A stretch of 64,000 nucleotides of DNA from Desulfobacter vibrioformis DSM 8776 (GTDB lineage Bacteria > Desulfobacterota > Desulfobacteria > Desulfobacterales > Desulfobacteraceae). The stretch lies in contig NZ_JQKJ01000004.1 of the NCBI RefSeq assembly GCF_000745975.1, forward strand, positions 124,001 through 188,000, written 5' to 3'. The position numbers and the translations under genes were made by a program. Each line of letters opens with the position of its first letter. Within the stretch, counting starts at the first letter, position 1. The notes beneath the pieces were generated by a model. That model saw only the letters and a list, made by a program, of their open reading frames with translations. It was not told the origin of the DNA and did no database searches. Shown in pieces: positions 26,014 to 33,428 of the stretch.

Positions 26014-27360
26014 TTATACAATCCGGCCAACAAGGTCGTTGCCGTTGCCGCATTGATCATATTTAATATTAACAATTTTTCCCTTAAGGCTGTCCGGGTT
26101 GCCCTGGGCATCTGTTTCATTTTTAATAAGGATGGTCAGGTAGTTGGTGGTGACCGCCTTCAACATGTTTGTACGCCGGTCCCTTTGATTCTGGATCAGC
26201 CCTTTCAGTATCCGGCTCTGGTTTGACTTGAGAAAATCCTTATGTTTCTGCTTGCCAAGCTCGCGCATCAGTGCAGCTCTTTTTTTTGCCGTATCCGAGG
26301 GTACCTTTGGGGTGAAGTGCCATGCAGGGGTCCCTTTTCTGGGTGAATAGGGGAATACATGAAGATAGGATACGGGCAGGGACGCCACAAGCCTGTAGGT
26401 GTTTTCAAATGCCTTGTCGGTTTCTCCGGGAAAGCCCATGATCAGATCAAGGCCAATACCGGCATGGGGCAGGGCATCATGGATGCTGTGGATGATATCG
26501 GAAAACAGTTCAACTGAATAAGGCCGCTTCATACGGGACAGCACCCCATTATCCCCGGCCTGGAGAGGGATATGGAAATGATCGCACAAAATATGGCCGG
26601 CACGCGCCATATGAATGAGATCATCCGTTATTTCGTTGGGCTCAATGGAGGAGATTCTTATCTGGTCCACCGGACGTTCTTCATCAAGGGTTTTTACAAG
26701 CTGTGTCAGCGAGGTTTCAGGCGTTAAATCAAGACCATACAATCCTGTGTGAATGCCTGTAAGAATCACCTCTTTGAATCCCTGCCTGTTTAAGTCTGAA
26801 ACATGGGCCATGACCTGGTCAAACGGCATGGATACGGATGCTCCCCTGGCATGGGGGATAATGCAATAGGTGCAGAACTGATTGCATCCGTCCTGAATTT
26901 TCAGATAGGCCCGGGTCATTTTACCGGATACGGACCGGTCAGGTTCTGCAAATCCCGCAAAGCATGCCCCTTTGCCGTATTCAGGTTTTCTGAATTCAAA
27001 CAAATTTTTCTCAGGCGGTTCCCGGGTGAGATATGCGGGGATCAGATTTTTATCCTGATGGCAGACAATGAGATCCACCCCGCAAATTTTTTTGAACTGT
27101 TCCGGATCTGTCTGTGCATGGCACCCGGTGACAATTACTGTTGCATGGGGGTGTTCACGGATCAGTTTTCTGGTTTCCTGGCGGGACTGCATGCCGGCCC
27201 TGGTAGTCACTGCACAGGTGTTGACAATACAAATATCAGCGGGGCGGTCTTTACCCGCCCTTGAAAATCCATGGGCTTCAAGCTGGGCTGCAATGCCGTC
27301 TGATTCATATTGATTGACTTTACAGCCAAGGCTTTCGATATAAAATGTTTTTTTCGTCAT
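26014..27360 (-). CDS. mtaB: tRNA t6A37 methylthiotransferase MtaB
   Basis: Radical-SAM enzyme that converts t6A37 to ms2t6A in ANN-decoding tRNAs. The N-terminal UPF0004 domain has the three cluster cysteines in SLGCKVNQYES, VNTCAVT and VTGCHAQ. The radical-SAM CxxxCxxC lies in KIQDGCNQFCTYCIIPHARG, and a TRAM-like RNA-binding domain ends the chain. The N-terminal sequence and length (448) fit MtaB rather than MiaB. It overlaps mnmA by 4 bases, so two anticodon-loop modification genes are coupled. The stop codon lies at the edge of repeat copy B. Confidence 0.92.
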   Translation of the reverse strand: MTKKTFYIESLGCKVNQYESDGIAAQLEAHGFSRAGKDRPADICIVNTCAVTTRAGMQSRQETRKLIREHPHATVIVTGCHAQTDPEQFKKICGVDLIVCHQDKNLIPAYLTREPPEKNLFEFRKPEYGKGACFAGFAEPDRSVSGKMTRAYLKIQDGCNQFCTYCIIPHARGASVSMPFDQVMAHVSDLNRQGFKEVILTGIHTGLYGLDLTPETSLTQLVKTLDEERPVDQIRISSIEPNEITDDLIHMARAGHILCDHFHIPLQAGDNGVLSRMKRPYSVELFSDIIHSIHDALPHAGIGLDLIMGFPGETDKAFENTYRLVASLPVSYLHVFPYSPRKGTPAWHFTPKVPSDTAKKRAALMRELGKQKHKDFLKSNQSRILKGLIQNQRDRRTNMLKAVTTNYLTILIKNETDAQGNPDSLKGKIVNIKYDQCGNGNDLVGRIV

Positions 27361-28412
27361 TGGATTACTGAAATAAAACCTGCGCCGAGGACGCGGTTTC
27401 CGTGATAAAAGACTGCGGCCTGCCCGGGCGTTACCGCACTTTGAGGCGTGTCAAATGTTACAATGCCATATGTTTGATTCCAGTCAAGTCCGGCAGGGGC
27501 TGCCGTGTGGCCATACCGGATCTGAACGGTCAAACGCCTGATCTCTTTTTTTTCAGGATAATTCCAGATCATCTGTTCAACCTTCATCTGTTTTTGGGAA
27601 AGATCTGATTTAAAGCACACATGAAGGGTATTGGTGTTGATATCAATTTTTTTTACATAATAGGGTGCAGGGCCCGGGATATTGATGCCCCTGCGCTGAC
27701 CAACCGTAAATTTATGAAGCCCCTGATGGTAGCCCACGATCCTGTCCTGGCTGTCAACCACGGGACCGGGTCTGGGGGAAACCTTGGTTTTGGCGTTAAT
27801 GAACGCCCAGTGATTTTTATCCGGCAAAAAGCAGATGTCCTGGCTTTCAACCGGCACAACCGGTACAAGGTTGTGAATCCCTGCAAATTTACGGACCTGG
27901 CTTTTGGTCAGACCGGCCAGGGGAAACACCAATCTGTCTAAAATTTCATGGGAAAGCATCGATAAAAAATAGGACTGGTCTTTATTAAGGTCAGCACCCC
28001 TTTCAAGCCATGCCTGTCCAATCTCTTCCCTGCCAGGGGTGTACCTGTTGACCACCGTTGCATAATGTCCGGTTGCCATCAGATCCGCCCCAAGTTTTCG
28101 TGCATGGTCAAACAATGCCTTAAATTTTATCTGCATGTTGCAGACAAGGCATGGATTAGGTGTCTTTCCGGCCATGTAGGTTGACACAAAATAATCAACC
28201 ACCCGGGTTTGAAATTCTTTAGACAAGTCTATGGTGTGTACGGGAAACCCAAAAACAGATGCCAGGGCAGATACGTCCGGCATACTCTTTTCATAGCCGG
28301 TGGTGAAATGAATGCCGAAAACATTTTTAAAGCGCTGTTTGATAAGAAATCCTGCTGCCAGGGAGTCTATTCCGCCGCTCAGGGCCACGGCTACAACCGG
28401 TGAATCAGACAT
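27357..28412 (-). CDS. mnmA: tRNA-specific 2-thiouridylase MnmA
   Basis: Thiolates U34 of tRNA-Lys, Glu and Gln. The PP-loop ALSGGIDSLAAGFLI is at the start, the catalytic cysteines lie in NPCLVCN and SQDICFLP, and GHYATV, KDQSYFL and VGQRRGI are all present. At 351 residues it is of usual length. It lies between a NIL-domain ferredoxin gene (stop overlapping its ATG by one base) and mtaB, suggesting one transcript. The ferredoxin might supply electrons or a cluster to the sulfur chemistry, which is an inference from position. Confidence 0.94.
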   Translation of the reverse strand: MSDSPVVAVALSGGIDSLAAGFLIKQRFKNVFGIHFTTGYEKSMPDVSALASVFGFPVHTIDLSKEFQTRVVDYFVSTYMAGKTPNPCLVCNMQIKFKALFDHARKLGADLMATGHYATVVNRYTPGREEIGQAWLERGADLNKDQSYFLSMLSHEILDRLVFPLAGLTKSQVRKFAGIHNLVPVVPVESQDICFLPDKNHWAFINAKTKVSPRPGPVVDSQDRIVGYHQGLHKFTVGQRRGINIPGPAPYYVKKIDINTNTLHVCFKSDLSQKQMKVEQMIWNYPEKKEIRRLTVQIRYGHTAAPAGLDWNQTYGIVTFDTPQSAVTPGQAAVFYHGNRVLGAGFISVIQ

Positions 28413-28843
28413 CAGACGGTTTCTTTTAAATCCTCACTGAACAGACCCATGGCCCGGGTGGGGCAGGTCAGAAGACAGCGCTCACACAAACTGCATTTTT
28501 CCCGGTCAAATATCACTTCCATTTCAGGTCGTTTGATGTACAGGGCGCCTGTGGGACAGACAGCCGTACATGCGCCGCAATGGGTGCATATCTCTTCGTC
28601 CTTGTAAATTTTATGTTCGGGGGTGGATACACGGACCCCCTGTTCTTTTAAATACGTGATCCCTTTGTTAAATGCAGATTTCCCGGCAGATGAAATTTCA
28701 AGCACCAGATGACCTTCACTTCTTGAAGATATTCGAGCTTTCAGGATATTAAACATCAGGTCATATTTTTTAACCAGCTCGCAGACAATGGGCCTTTGGG
28801 CCGATTGGGGGGGGAAATCTAAAATCACAATTTTTGAGTACAA
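28412..28843 (-). CDS. NIL-domain ferredoxin, two [4Fe-4S] clusters
   Basis: Residues 1-~70 form a NIL domain, a ligand-binding fold also found at the end of methionine ABC transporter ATPases. Two cluster motifs follow: CTHCGACTAVCP and CSLCERCLLTCP, each able to bind a [4Fe-4S] cluster. The frame is open from 28900, but a TTG at 28843 with GGAGG eight bases upstream gives a 143-residue protein starting at the first NIL strand, so I use it. NIL-ferredoxins are associated with sulfur handling and methionine or homocysteine metabolism in anaerobes (family knowledge). Here it heads the mnmA-mtaB run. Confidence 0.85.
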   Translation of the reverse strand: MYSKIVILDFPPQSAQRPIVCELVKKYDLMFNILKARISSRSEGHLVLEISSAGKSAFNKGITYLKEQGVRVSTPEHKIYKDEEICTHCGACTAVCPTGALYIKRPEMEVIFDREKCSLCERCLLTCPTRAMGLFSEDLKETV

Positions 28844-28976
28844 CGCGGTAACCTCCATATCTTTTGTTAGGTTGCAAACGAATCCAGTATCATATACCAT
28901 TCATGGCGGTCATATCAATCTTTTACCGAATCCCTGTCCCTGAATCCCTTAAATGCGCAATGATGTGAAAAATTTC

Positions 28977-29004
28977 TTGTCAATTAATTGTATTTTCATA
29001 TAAG
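28977..29004 (+). promoter_or_regulatory. Probable sigma-70 promoter of the histidine kinase gene
   Basis: TTGTCA (28977-28982), 16 bases, TATAAG (28999-29004). Both boxes are five of six to consensus. The leader to the ATG at 29073 would be about 60 bases. Confidence 0.5.
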
Positions 29005-29072
29005 AGTACATAAAAATCATTTAAAATTTCATTGAATTCATCATCAACGCTATCTCTTTTTCCAGGAGGCGC

Positions 29073-30359
29073 ATGTCCCCAAAGGCGTCATACAACATGT
29101 TAGAACAACGGATTCAAGCACTTGAGCTTGAAAATGCCACCCTGAAACAAGACCTCGTTACACTTGAAAATGGCCGGACCACTGAAACAATTGCCAGATC
29201 CGCTTCCAGATCCGCATCTGATGACTCAACTGCTGTCATCAATCAAAGAATTGAAAAGGAGAGAGATTTGCTGCTCGCCGCAGTCGAGCAATCTCCCGAA
29301 GCGGTTTATATTACAGATTCCAAAGGAATGATTGAGTATGTTAATTCCGTATTTGCGAACCTGTCCGGGTTTTCCCGGGAGGCGTGTATTGGCAAGGATA
29401 TCAGCATGTTCAGGAGCGGAAAACACGACAACCAGTTTTATATTAACCTGCGGGCCACCATCAGTTCCGGGCGGGTGTGGCGTGGTCATATTGAATTTAA
29501 AAAAAAAGACAATTCTTTTTATACAATGGACACGACCATCTCTTCGGTCAGGGACAAAAATGGTGCCATTACCAATTATGTGGGCGTACAGCGGAATATT
29601 TCCAATGAGATGGAAATGAATGAAAAAATGGCCCAGATTCAGAAGATAGGGTCCCTTGGTACCCTGGCCGGCGGTATTGCCCATGATCTTAACAATATGC
29701 TGACCCCCATTATAGGGCATTCAGAAGTTTTGCTTCTTAACAGCGCTGCTTATGACAATAAAACAAAAGAGAGTCTGACACAGGTTTATGAAAGTGCCCT
29801 GCAGGCAAAAGAACTTGTCCGGCAGATCCTGAATTTTTCCCGGAACAAGAAAATTGAAAGACAGTCGTTACAGATACAAAATAGTATAAACACCGTGCTC
29901 AAGCTGATGAAGTCCGGTATTCCATGCAATATTTCAATAAAAAAGATTATAGATCCAAGCACTGCGCCTATTATTGCGGATCCCACCCAAATACACCAGA
30001 TCATAATGAATTTGATTAGCAATGGCGTGCATGCCATGGGCAATACAGGCGGCATACTCCAGATTTCACTGATGCCTGTAACTGTCTCTAAATTTGATCC
30101 CGGCAGCAGAATAAAACCGGGAAATTATATCTGCTTAAGTGTTTCAGATTCAGGTGCCGGTATGCCAGAGGAGGTGATGACGCATATTTTTGAACCGTTT
30201 TACACCACTAAGGGCAATGGGAAGGGAACCGGCATGGGGCTGTCTGTGGTTTATGGTATTGTTAAGGATATGGACGGCGACATTAAGGTGAACAGCCGGT
30301 TGGGCAAGGGAAGTGAATTCAAAATATATTTTCCGAGTCTCTTAACCCCAAAATATTAA
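29073..30359 (+). CDS. PAS-domain sensor histidine kinase, soluble
   Basis: A cytoplasmic sensor kinase of 428 residues without membrane segments. Residues ~5-30 form a short coiled coil, ~68-185 a PAS domain with its C-terminal motif (AVEQSPEAVYITDSKG through YVGVQRNISNE), the phosphoacceptor helix follows (GGIAHDLNNMLTPIIGH, His near 207), and ~300-428 is the ATPase domain (NLISNGVHAM, DSGAGMPEEV, GKGTGMGLSVVYGIV). AGGAGG precedes the ATG by 5 bases. No response regulator gene adjoins, so it is an orphan kinase here. The helix type matches NtrB-like kinases that often partner with sigma-54 regulators. Confidence 0.9.
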   Translation: MSPKASYNMLEQRIQALELENATLKQDLVTLENGRTTETIARSASRSASDDSTAVINQRIEKERDLLLAAVEQSPEAVYITDSKGMIEYVNSVFANLSGFSREACIGKDISMFRSGKHDNQFYINLRATISSGRVWRGHIEFKKKDNSFYTMDTTISSVRDKNGAITNYVGVQRNISNEMEMNEKMAQIQKIGSLGTLAGGIAHDLNNMLTPIIGHSEVLLLNSAAYDNKTKESLTQVYESALQAKELVRQILNFSRNKKIERQSLQIQNSINTVLKLMKSGIPCNISIKKIIDPSTAPIIADPTQIHQIIMNLISNGVHAMGNTGGILQISLMPVTVSKFDPGSRIKPGNYICLSVSDSGAGMPEEVMTHIFEPFYTTKGNGKGTGMGLSVVYGIVKDMDGDIKVNSRLGKGSEFKIYFPSLLTPKY

Positions 30360-30387
30360 CACCTGAAAAAAAGTTGCCGGAATAACC

Positions 30388-30756
30388 ATGCCTGGTCCTG
30401 ATATAGAAAAAATAAGAGCCCTTGAAAAGAAAATGGATCATTTGGGGGTTCTGAAAAAAGATATTCTGGAGAAATTTATAAAATCCTCGGGACGTGGGGG
30501 CCAAAAGGTCAATAAATCGTCCTCTGCCGTATTTTTGATCCATCTGCCCACCCAGATAAGCGTAAAATTCGGGAAATACAGGTCCCAGCATCTGAACCGG
30601 TTTATGGCTCTGCGATACCTGGTGGAAAAAATTGAACAACAGAAATCGGGAATGCCAGATGCCAAAGGCCGGAAATTAGCCCGGCTGAAAAAGCAGAAGC
30701 AGCGGAGAAGAAAAAAGGCGCTTAACAAAGTGCCGGACCGCAAGCCACCAGGATAG
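30388..30756 (+). CDS. GGQ-domain ribosome rescue factor (release-factor-like)
   Basis: A 122-residue protein with the peptidyl-tRNA hydrolase loop SSGRGGQKVNKSSSAVFLIHLPT, giving GGQ near residue 38. It lacks the codon-recognition domains of RF1 and RF2. A very basic C-terminal tail (KKQKQRRRKKALNK) should enter the mRNA channel, as in ArfB and mitochondrial C12orf65/MTRFR-type rescue factors. The loop is closer to the C12orf65-like group than to E. coli ArfB. By inference it releases chains from stalled ribosomes. It begins 28 bases after the kinase gene. Confidence 0.85.
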   Translation: MPGPDIEKIRALEKKMDHLGVLKKDILEKFIKSSGRGGQKVNKSSSAVFLIHLPTQISVKFGKYRSQHLNRFMALRYLVEKIEQQKSGMPDAKGRKLARLKKQKQRRRKKALNKVPDRKPPG

Positions 30757-30837
30757 CCGTTAATTCAGTTGCGCGCCGTTTTTTTTTGCATAATGGCCCC
30801 TGTTCCGGTAGCCTATAACATTTAGTGCCTGAACCTA

Positions 30838-30906
30838 AACTTTGTGTTTGGCCGAAAAGTTGCCCAGATGCCACGCCGCAGATGGGTTACTTTTCGTTCA
30901 AACACT
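30838..30906. repeat. Dispersed palindromic element, copy 2
   Basis: GTGTTTGGCCGAAAAG and CTTTTCGTTCAAACAC form an inverted repeat around TTGCCCAGATGCCACGCCGC and AGATGG. The inner boxes and the ending TCGTTCAAA match the copy at 9709-9830. No gene is seen between 30757 and 30983. Confidence 0.55.
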
Positions 30907-30983
30907 ATTTATTTGACTCTTATTCCAGGTTTATGTATGGGTGGATTATAACTTAAACTTTGACAGGATAAAGGCCTTATTAT

Positions 30984-31835
30984 ATGAAAAACACGCTTGG
31001 ATCCGGCAAATTCCAGATGATATACATCGCCTCCTGCGGCGAGGGCGTCAACGCCTTTCATCTCGTGGAATCCACCCTTGTACAGTTTCCTGATTCCGAT
31101 ATCACTGTTGTAAAAGTGCCCAGAATACGTACGGAGAGCCAGGTTGATGATCTCATCGATAAGGTCAAGGATATTGAAAGTATTATTGTTCATACCATTG
31201 TTGATTCAAACCTTCGCAAGTATCTTACGCGCCAGGGTATGGACAATCATATTGTCACCATTGATCTGATGGGTCCCATTATTTCAAAAATTGAAACTTT
31301 TCTTGACTGTCCGCCCCTGGAAATCCCGGGGCTTTACAGGGAAATTCACCTGGTGAACTTAGAACAGGTGTCTGCCATTGATTTTGCCCTGGCCCATGAT
31401 GATGGTTTGAATCCGGAGAGTATAACTGATGCCGAAATTGTGTTGATAGGACTGTCCAGAGCCGGGAAAACGCCTTTGTCAATGTACATGAGCGTTTTGG
31501 GATGGAAAGTGGCCAACATTCCCTTTGTCCCGGGCGTGCCCATGCCCCAGAGCCTGGATCTTGTGGACCGGCGACGGGTGTTTGCACTGAACATCAGCCC
31601 GGAACAGCTGCAGGCACACCGGAGAATGCGCCAGGAAAGCCTTGGGGCAAAGGATATCTACGCCTATTCCGGCAAGGAGGAAATTGAAAAGGAGATTGGG
31701 TGCGCCCAGAAATATTATATTACCAAAGGCTTTTCCATGATCAATGTGAGCAATAAGCCCATAGAGACCAGTGCCGAGGAGATTATTGAAATGATTACGC
31801 GCAGGTTCAAGGCTAACGCACATATAAAGGGCTGA
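30984..31835 (+). CDS. Pyruvate phosphate dikinase regulatory protein (kinase/pyrophosphorylase)
   Basis: Bifunctional ADP-dependent kinase and Pi-dependent pyrophosphorylase (DUF299 family) that inactivates and reactivates PpdK or PEP synthase by modifying a Thr beside the catalytic His. The 283 residues show the family start (YIASCGEGVNAFHLVESTL), SIIVHTIVD, DFALAHDDG, the P-loop-like GLSRAGKTPLSMYMS, NIPFVPGVPMPQ, and the C-terminal INVSNKPIETSAEEI. The probable target, PpdK, is encoded 6 kb downstream at 38006, in the same direction but not the same operon. Confidence 0.92.
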   Translation: MKNTLGSGKFQMIYIASCGEGVNAFHLVESTLVQFPDSDITVVKVPRIRTESQVDDLIDKVKDIESIIVHTIVDSNLRKYLTRQGMDNHIVTIDLMGPIISKIETFLDCPPLEIPGLYREIHLVNLEQVSAIDFALAHDDGLNPESITDAEIVLIGLSRAGKTPLSMYMSVLGWKVANIPFVPGVPMPQSLDLVDRRRVFALNISPEQLQAHRRMRQESLGAKDIYAYSGKEEIEKEIGCAQKYYITKGFSMINVSNKPIETSAEEIIEMITRRFKANAHIKG

Positions 31836-32063
31836 CATTCTATTTTGGCAGTATGGCAGAAAAGAGAAAACAAATCCATACATGCGAAAATTCACTGACC
31901 TTTTCAGTCTTGTTTTTATCTAAATGAATATAGCTGGTGTTCAGGATTGATTGTCGCCATCTTGTCTTCAGGTTCCAGTTTCTTGCCATTAACGCTTAAG
32001 TTAATGAGGTTGACATGCCGATAGTGTTATTATCTGAACCGCAAGAATTTTGGAAAAACAGCT

Positions 32064-32885
32064 ATGACACGTTATTTTATCCTGATGTTTGTTTTGATTG
32101 CAACGGCGCTGCCCTGCCGGGCCAGGGATTTCATGGTTGAATTTGTAGAGGAAAACTACATGGAAAACCAGGAAGACTATTCCCAAACCCCTATGATTTA
32201 CCATTCCTTTCAGGTGCGTTCCCATGCGGGCTTAAAGATGCTGGTGCTCACCGGAGAACATCCTGAATATCGCAAGTGGCTGCGTCGGTATGTTGCCCAG
32301 GATAAAGGTTTCATTGTCAAGGTTCCTGATGATGAGAATGATTTGTTTATTGCTTCAAAAGTTTATGAAATCGATGTGACAAATGTCCATCCCTTTGATC
32401 CTGCAACCTGGTCAATGAAAGGCAGCCGTGTTTTTGACGACAAGGATGCGCCGGGTGCACAGCCCTGGATTATGGCGGGGCAGGGACATATTCTGGTACT
32501 GGATAAAAATAACAAACGCAGTGAACTCATTGATACCGTAGTCAAGCGTATGGGGTATGTCGGCATGATTTCAGGCGATCCTGAAGAGGCTCTGGGAATA
32601 TTCAAAAATCAGCCTGAAAAATTCAAAATGGTCATTGTGAATTACGATATGCCGGGTATGGGCTCCGAGGCCTTTGTTGATAAACTGCTCAAGCTTGATC
32701 ACAAAATACCCATACTTATAGAAACCGGATATAATAACGAAAAGGTTAAGCGACAATACTTGTCAAAATTCTCAGGGGCAGGGACAGTTACGGTTACCCC
32801 CGTGGTATTGAGCCGCCTTCAGCAAACCATAAAAACCTTGATCAAACCTGGAGAGGAAACAGCGGCACAACATGCCAATGGATAA
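32064..32885 (+). CDS. Exported protein with degenerate receiver domain
   Basis: A 273-residue protein whose first ~20 residues are a clear signal peptide (YFILMFVLIATALPCRA), so it should be secreted to the periplasm. Residues ~25-135 are of unknown fold. Residues ~140-262 look like a CheY-type receiver: HILVLDKNNKRSELI, a helix, then MVIVNYDMPGM, PILIETGYN and TVTVTPVVL. The phosphoacceptor Asp is Asn (VNYDMPGM), one Asp of the acidic pair is missing (LDKN), and the conserved Lys before Pro is Thr. It is therefore a pseudo-receiver, unlikely to be phosphorylated, in an unusual compartment. It overlaps the next gene by 14 bases. Confidence 0.72.
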   Translation: MTRYFILMFVLIATALPCRARDFMVEFVEENYMENQEDYSQTPMIYHSFQVRSHAGLKMLVLTGEHPEYRKWLRRYVAQDKGFIVKVPDDENDLFIASKVYEIDVTNVHPFDPATWSMKGSRVFDDKDAPGAQPWIMAGQGHILVLDKNNKRSELIDTVVKRMGYVGMISGDPEEALGIFKNQPEKFKMVIVNYDMPGMGSEAFVDKLLKLDHKIPILIETGYNNEKVKRQYLSKFSGAGTVTVTPVVLSRLQQTIKTLIKPGEETAAQHANG

Positions 32886-33309
32886 AATAACAAAATTCTG
32901 CAGCGCTCTATTTATAATTTTTTTCATGATTCCTGGAACCGGACGCGGAACAGACCAGGCGTTTTATGAACTGGCGGCCGGATTTAAAAATTTTATTCAA
33001 TGCGAGCTTACCCGAACAGATGCTGAAAACTATTTTAAAGAAAATAATTTTTCCGTGACCATGGTGAACCTTTTTAATGTGACCAGAGAACTGGATATCA
33101 CCATCCTTACCGGAGCTGTCAAGTGCGATATTCAAGGGCAGTACCAAACCTTGTATGTGGCCCTGGGGTTAAGGGACTTGGAAGGAAAAAAAGTGGTTTC
33201 CTATTGCACCATCAGAAATAAGGATTTTCGCATTCTTGCCACGGAATTGATCCGCTATCCATATAAGGAACGATGCCCGTGGACACAGTACTGGATTAAT
33301 CAGGAGTAA
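32872..33309 (+). CDS. Secreted protein of unknown function (145 aa)
   Basis: The N-terminus is a signal peptide (KITKFCSALFIIFFMIPGTGRG), predicting export. The mature part is about 120 residues with four cysteines (QCELT, VKCDI, SYCTI, RCPW) that could form disulfides, and alternating hydrophobic strands. I recognise no family. It overlaps the exported pseudo-receiver gene by 14 bases, so the two are coexpressed and may act together in the periplasm. A terminator follows at 33377. Confidence 0.65.
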   Translation: MPMDKITKFCSALFIIFFMIPGTGRGTDQAFYELAAGFKNFIQCELTRTDAENYFKENNFSVTMVNLFNVTRELDITILTGAVKCDIQGQYQTLYVALGLRDLEGKKVVSYCTIRNKDFRILATELIRYPYKERCPWTQYWINQE

Positions 33310-33337
33310 TCAAGTTCATTAACTCAGAGCGTTAATG

Positions 33338-33400
33338 ACAAGAAACTGGAAACAAGAAACAAGAAACAAGAGAGCGAAGCGCCTTTGGCGCTTATTTTTT
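33338..33400 (+). repeat. Heptamer array plus terminator hairpin, copy 2
   Basis: GACAAGAAACTGGAAACAAG and two further AGAAACA units are followed by GAGAGCG and the hairpin AAGCGCC (33377-33383), TTT, GGCGCTT (33387-33393) and ATTTTTT. It matches 24604-24676. The hairpin is well placed to terminate the two secreted-protein genes. Confidence 0.85.
33377..33400 (+). terminator. Rho-independent terminator after the secreted pair
   Basis: A 7-bp GC-rich stem with a TTT loop and a T tract, 68 bases after the stop of the 145-residue secreted protein. It is part of the dispersed heptamer element and faces the convergent ATPase gene. Confidence 0.75.
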
Positions 33401-33428
33401 CCCAAGTTTCTGACATCCTTTTTTAGGA

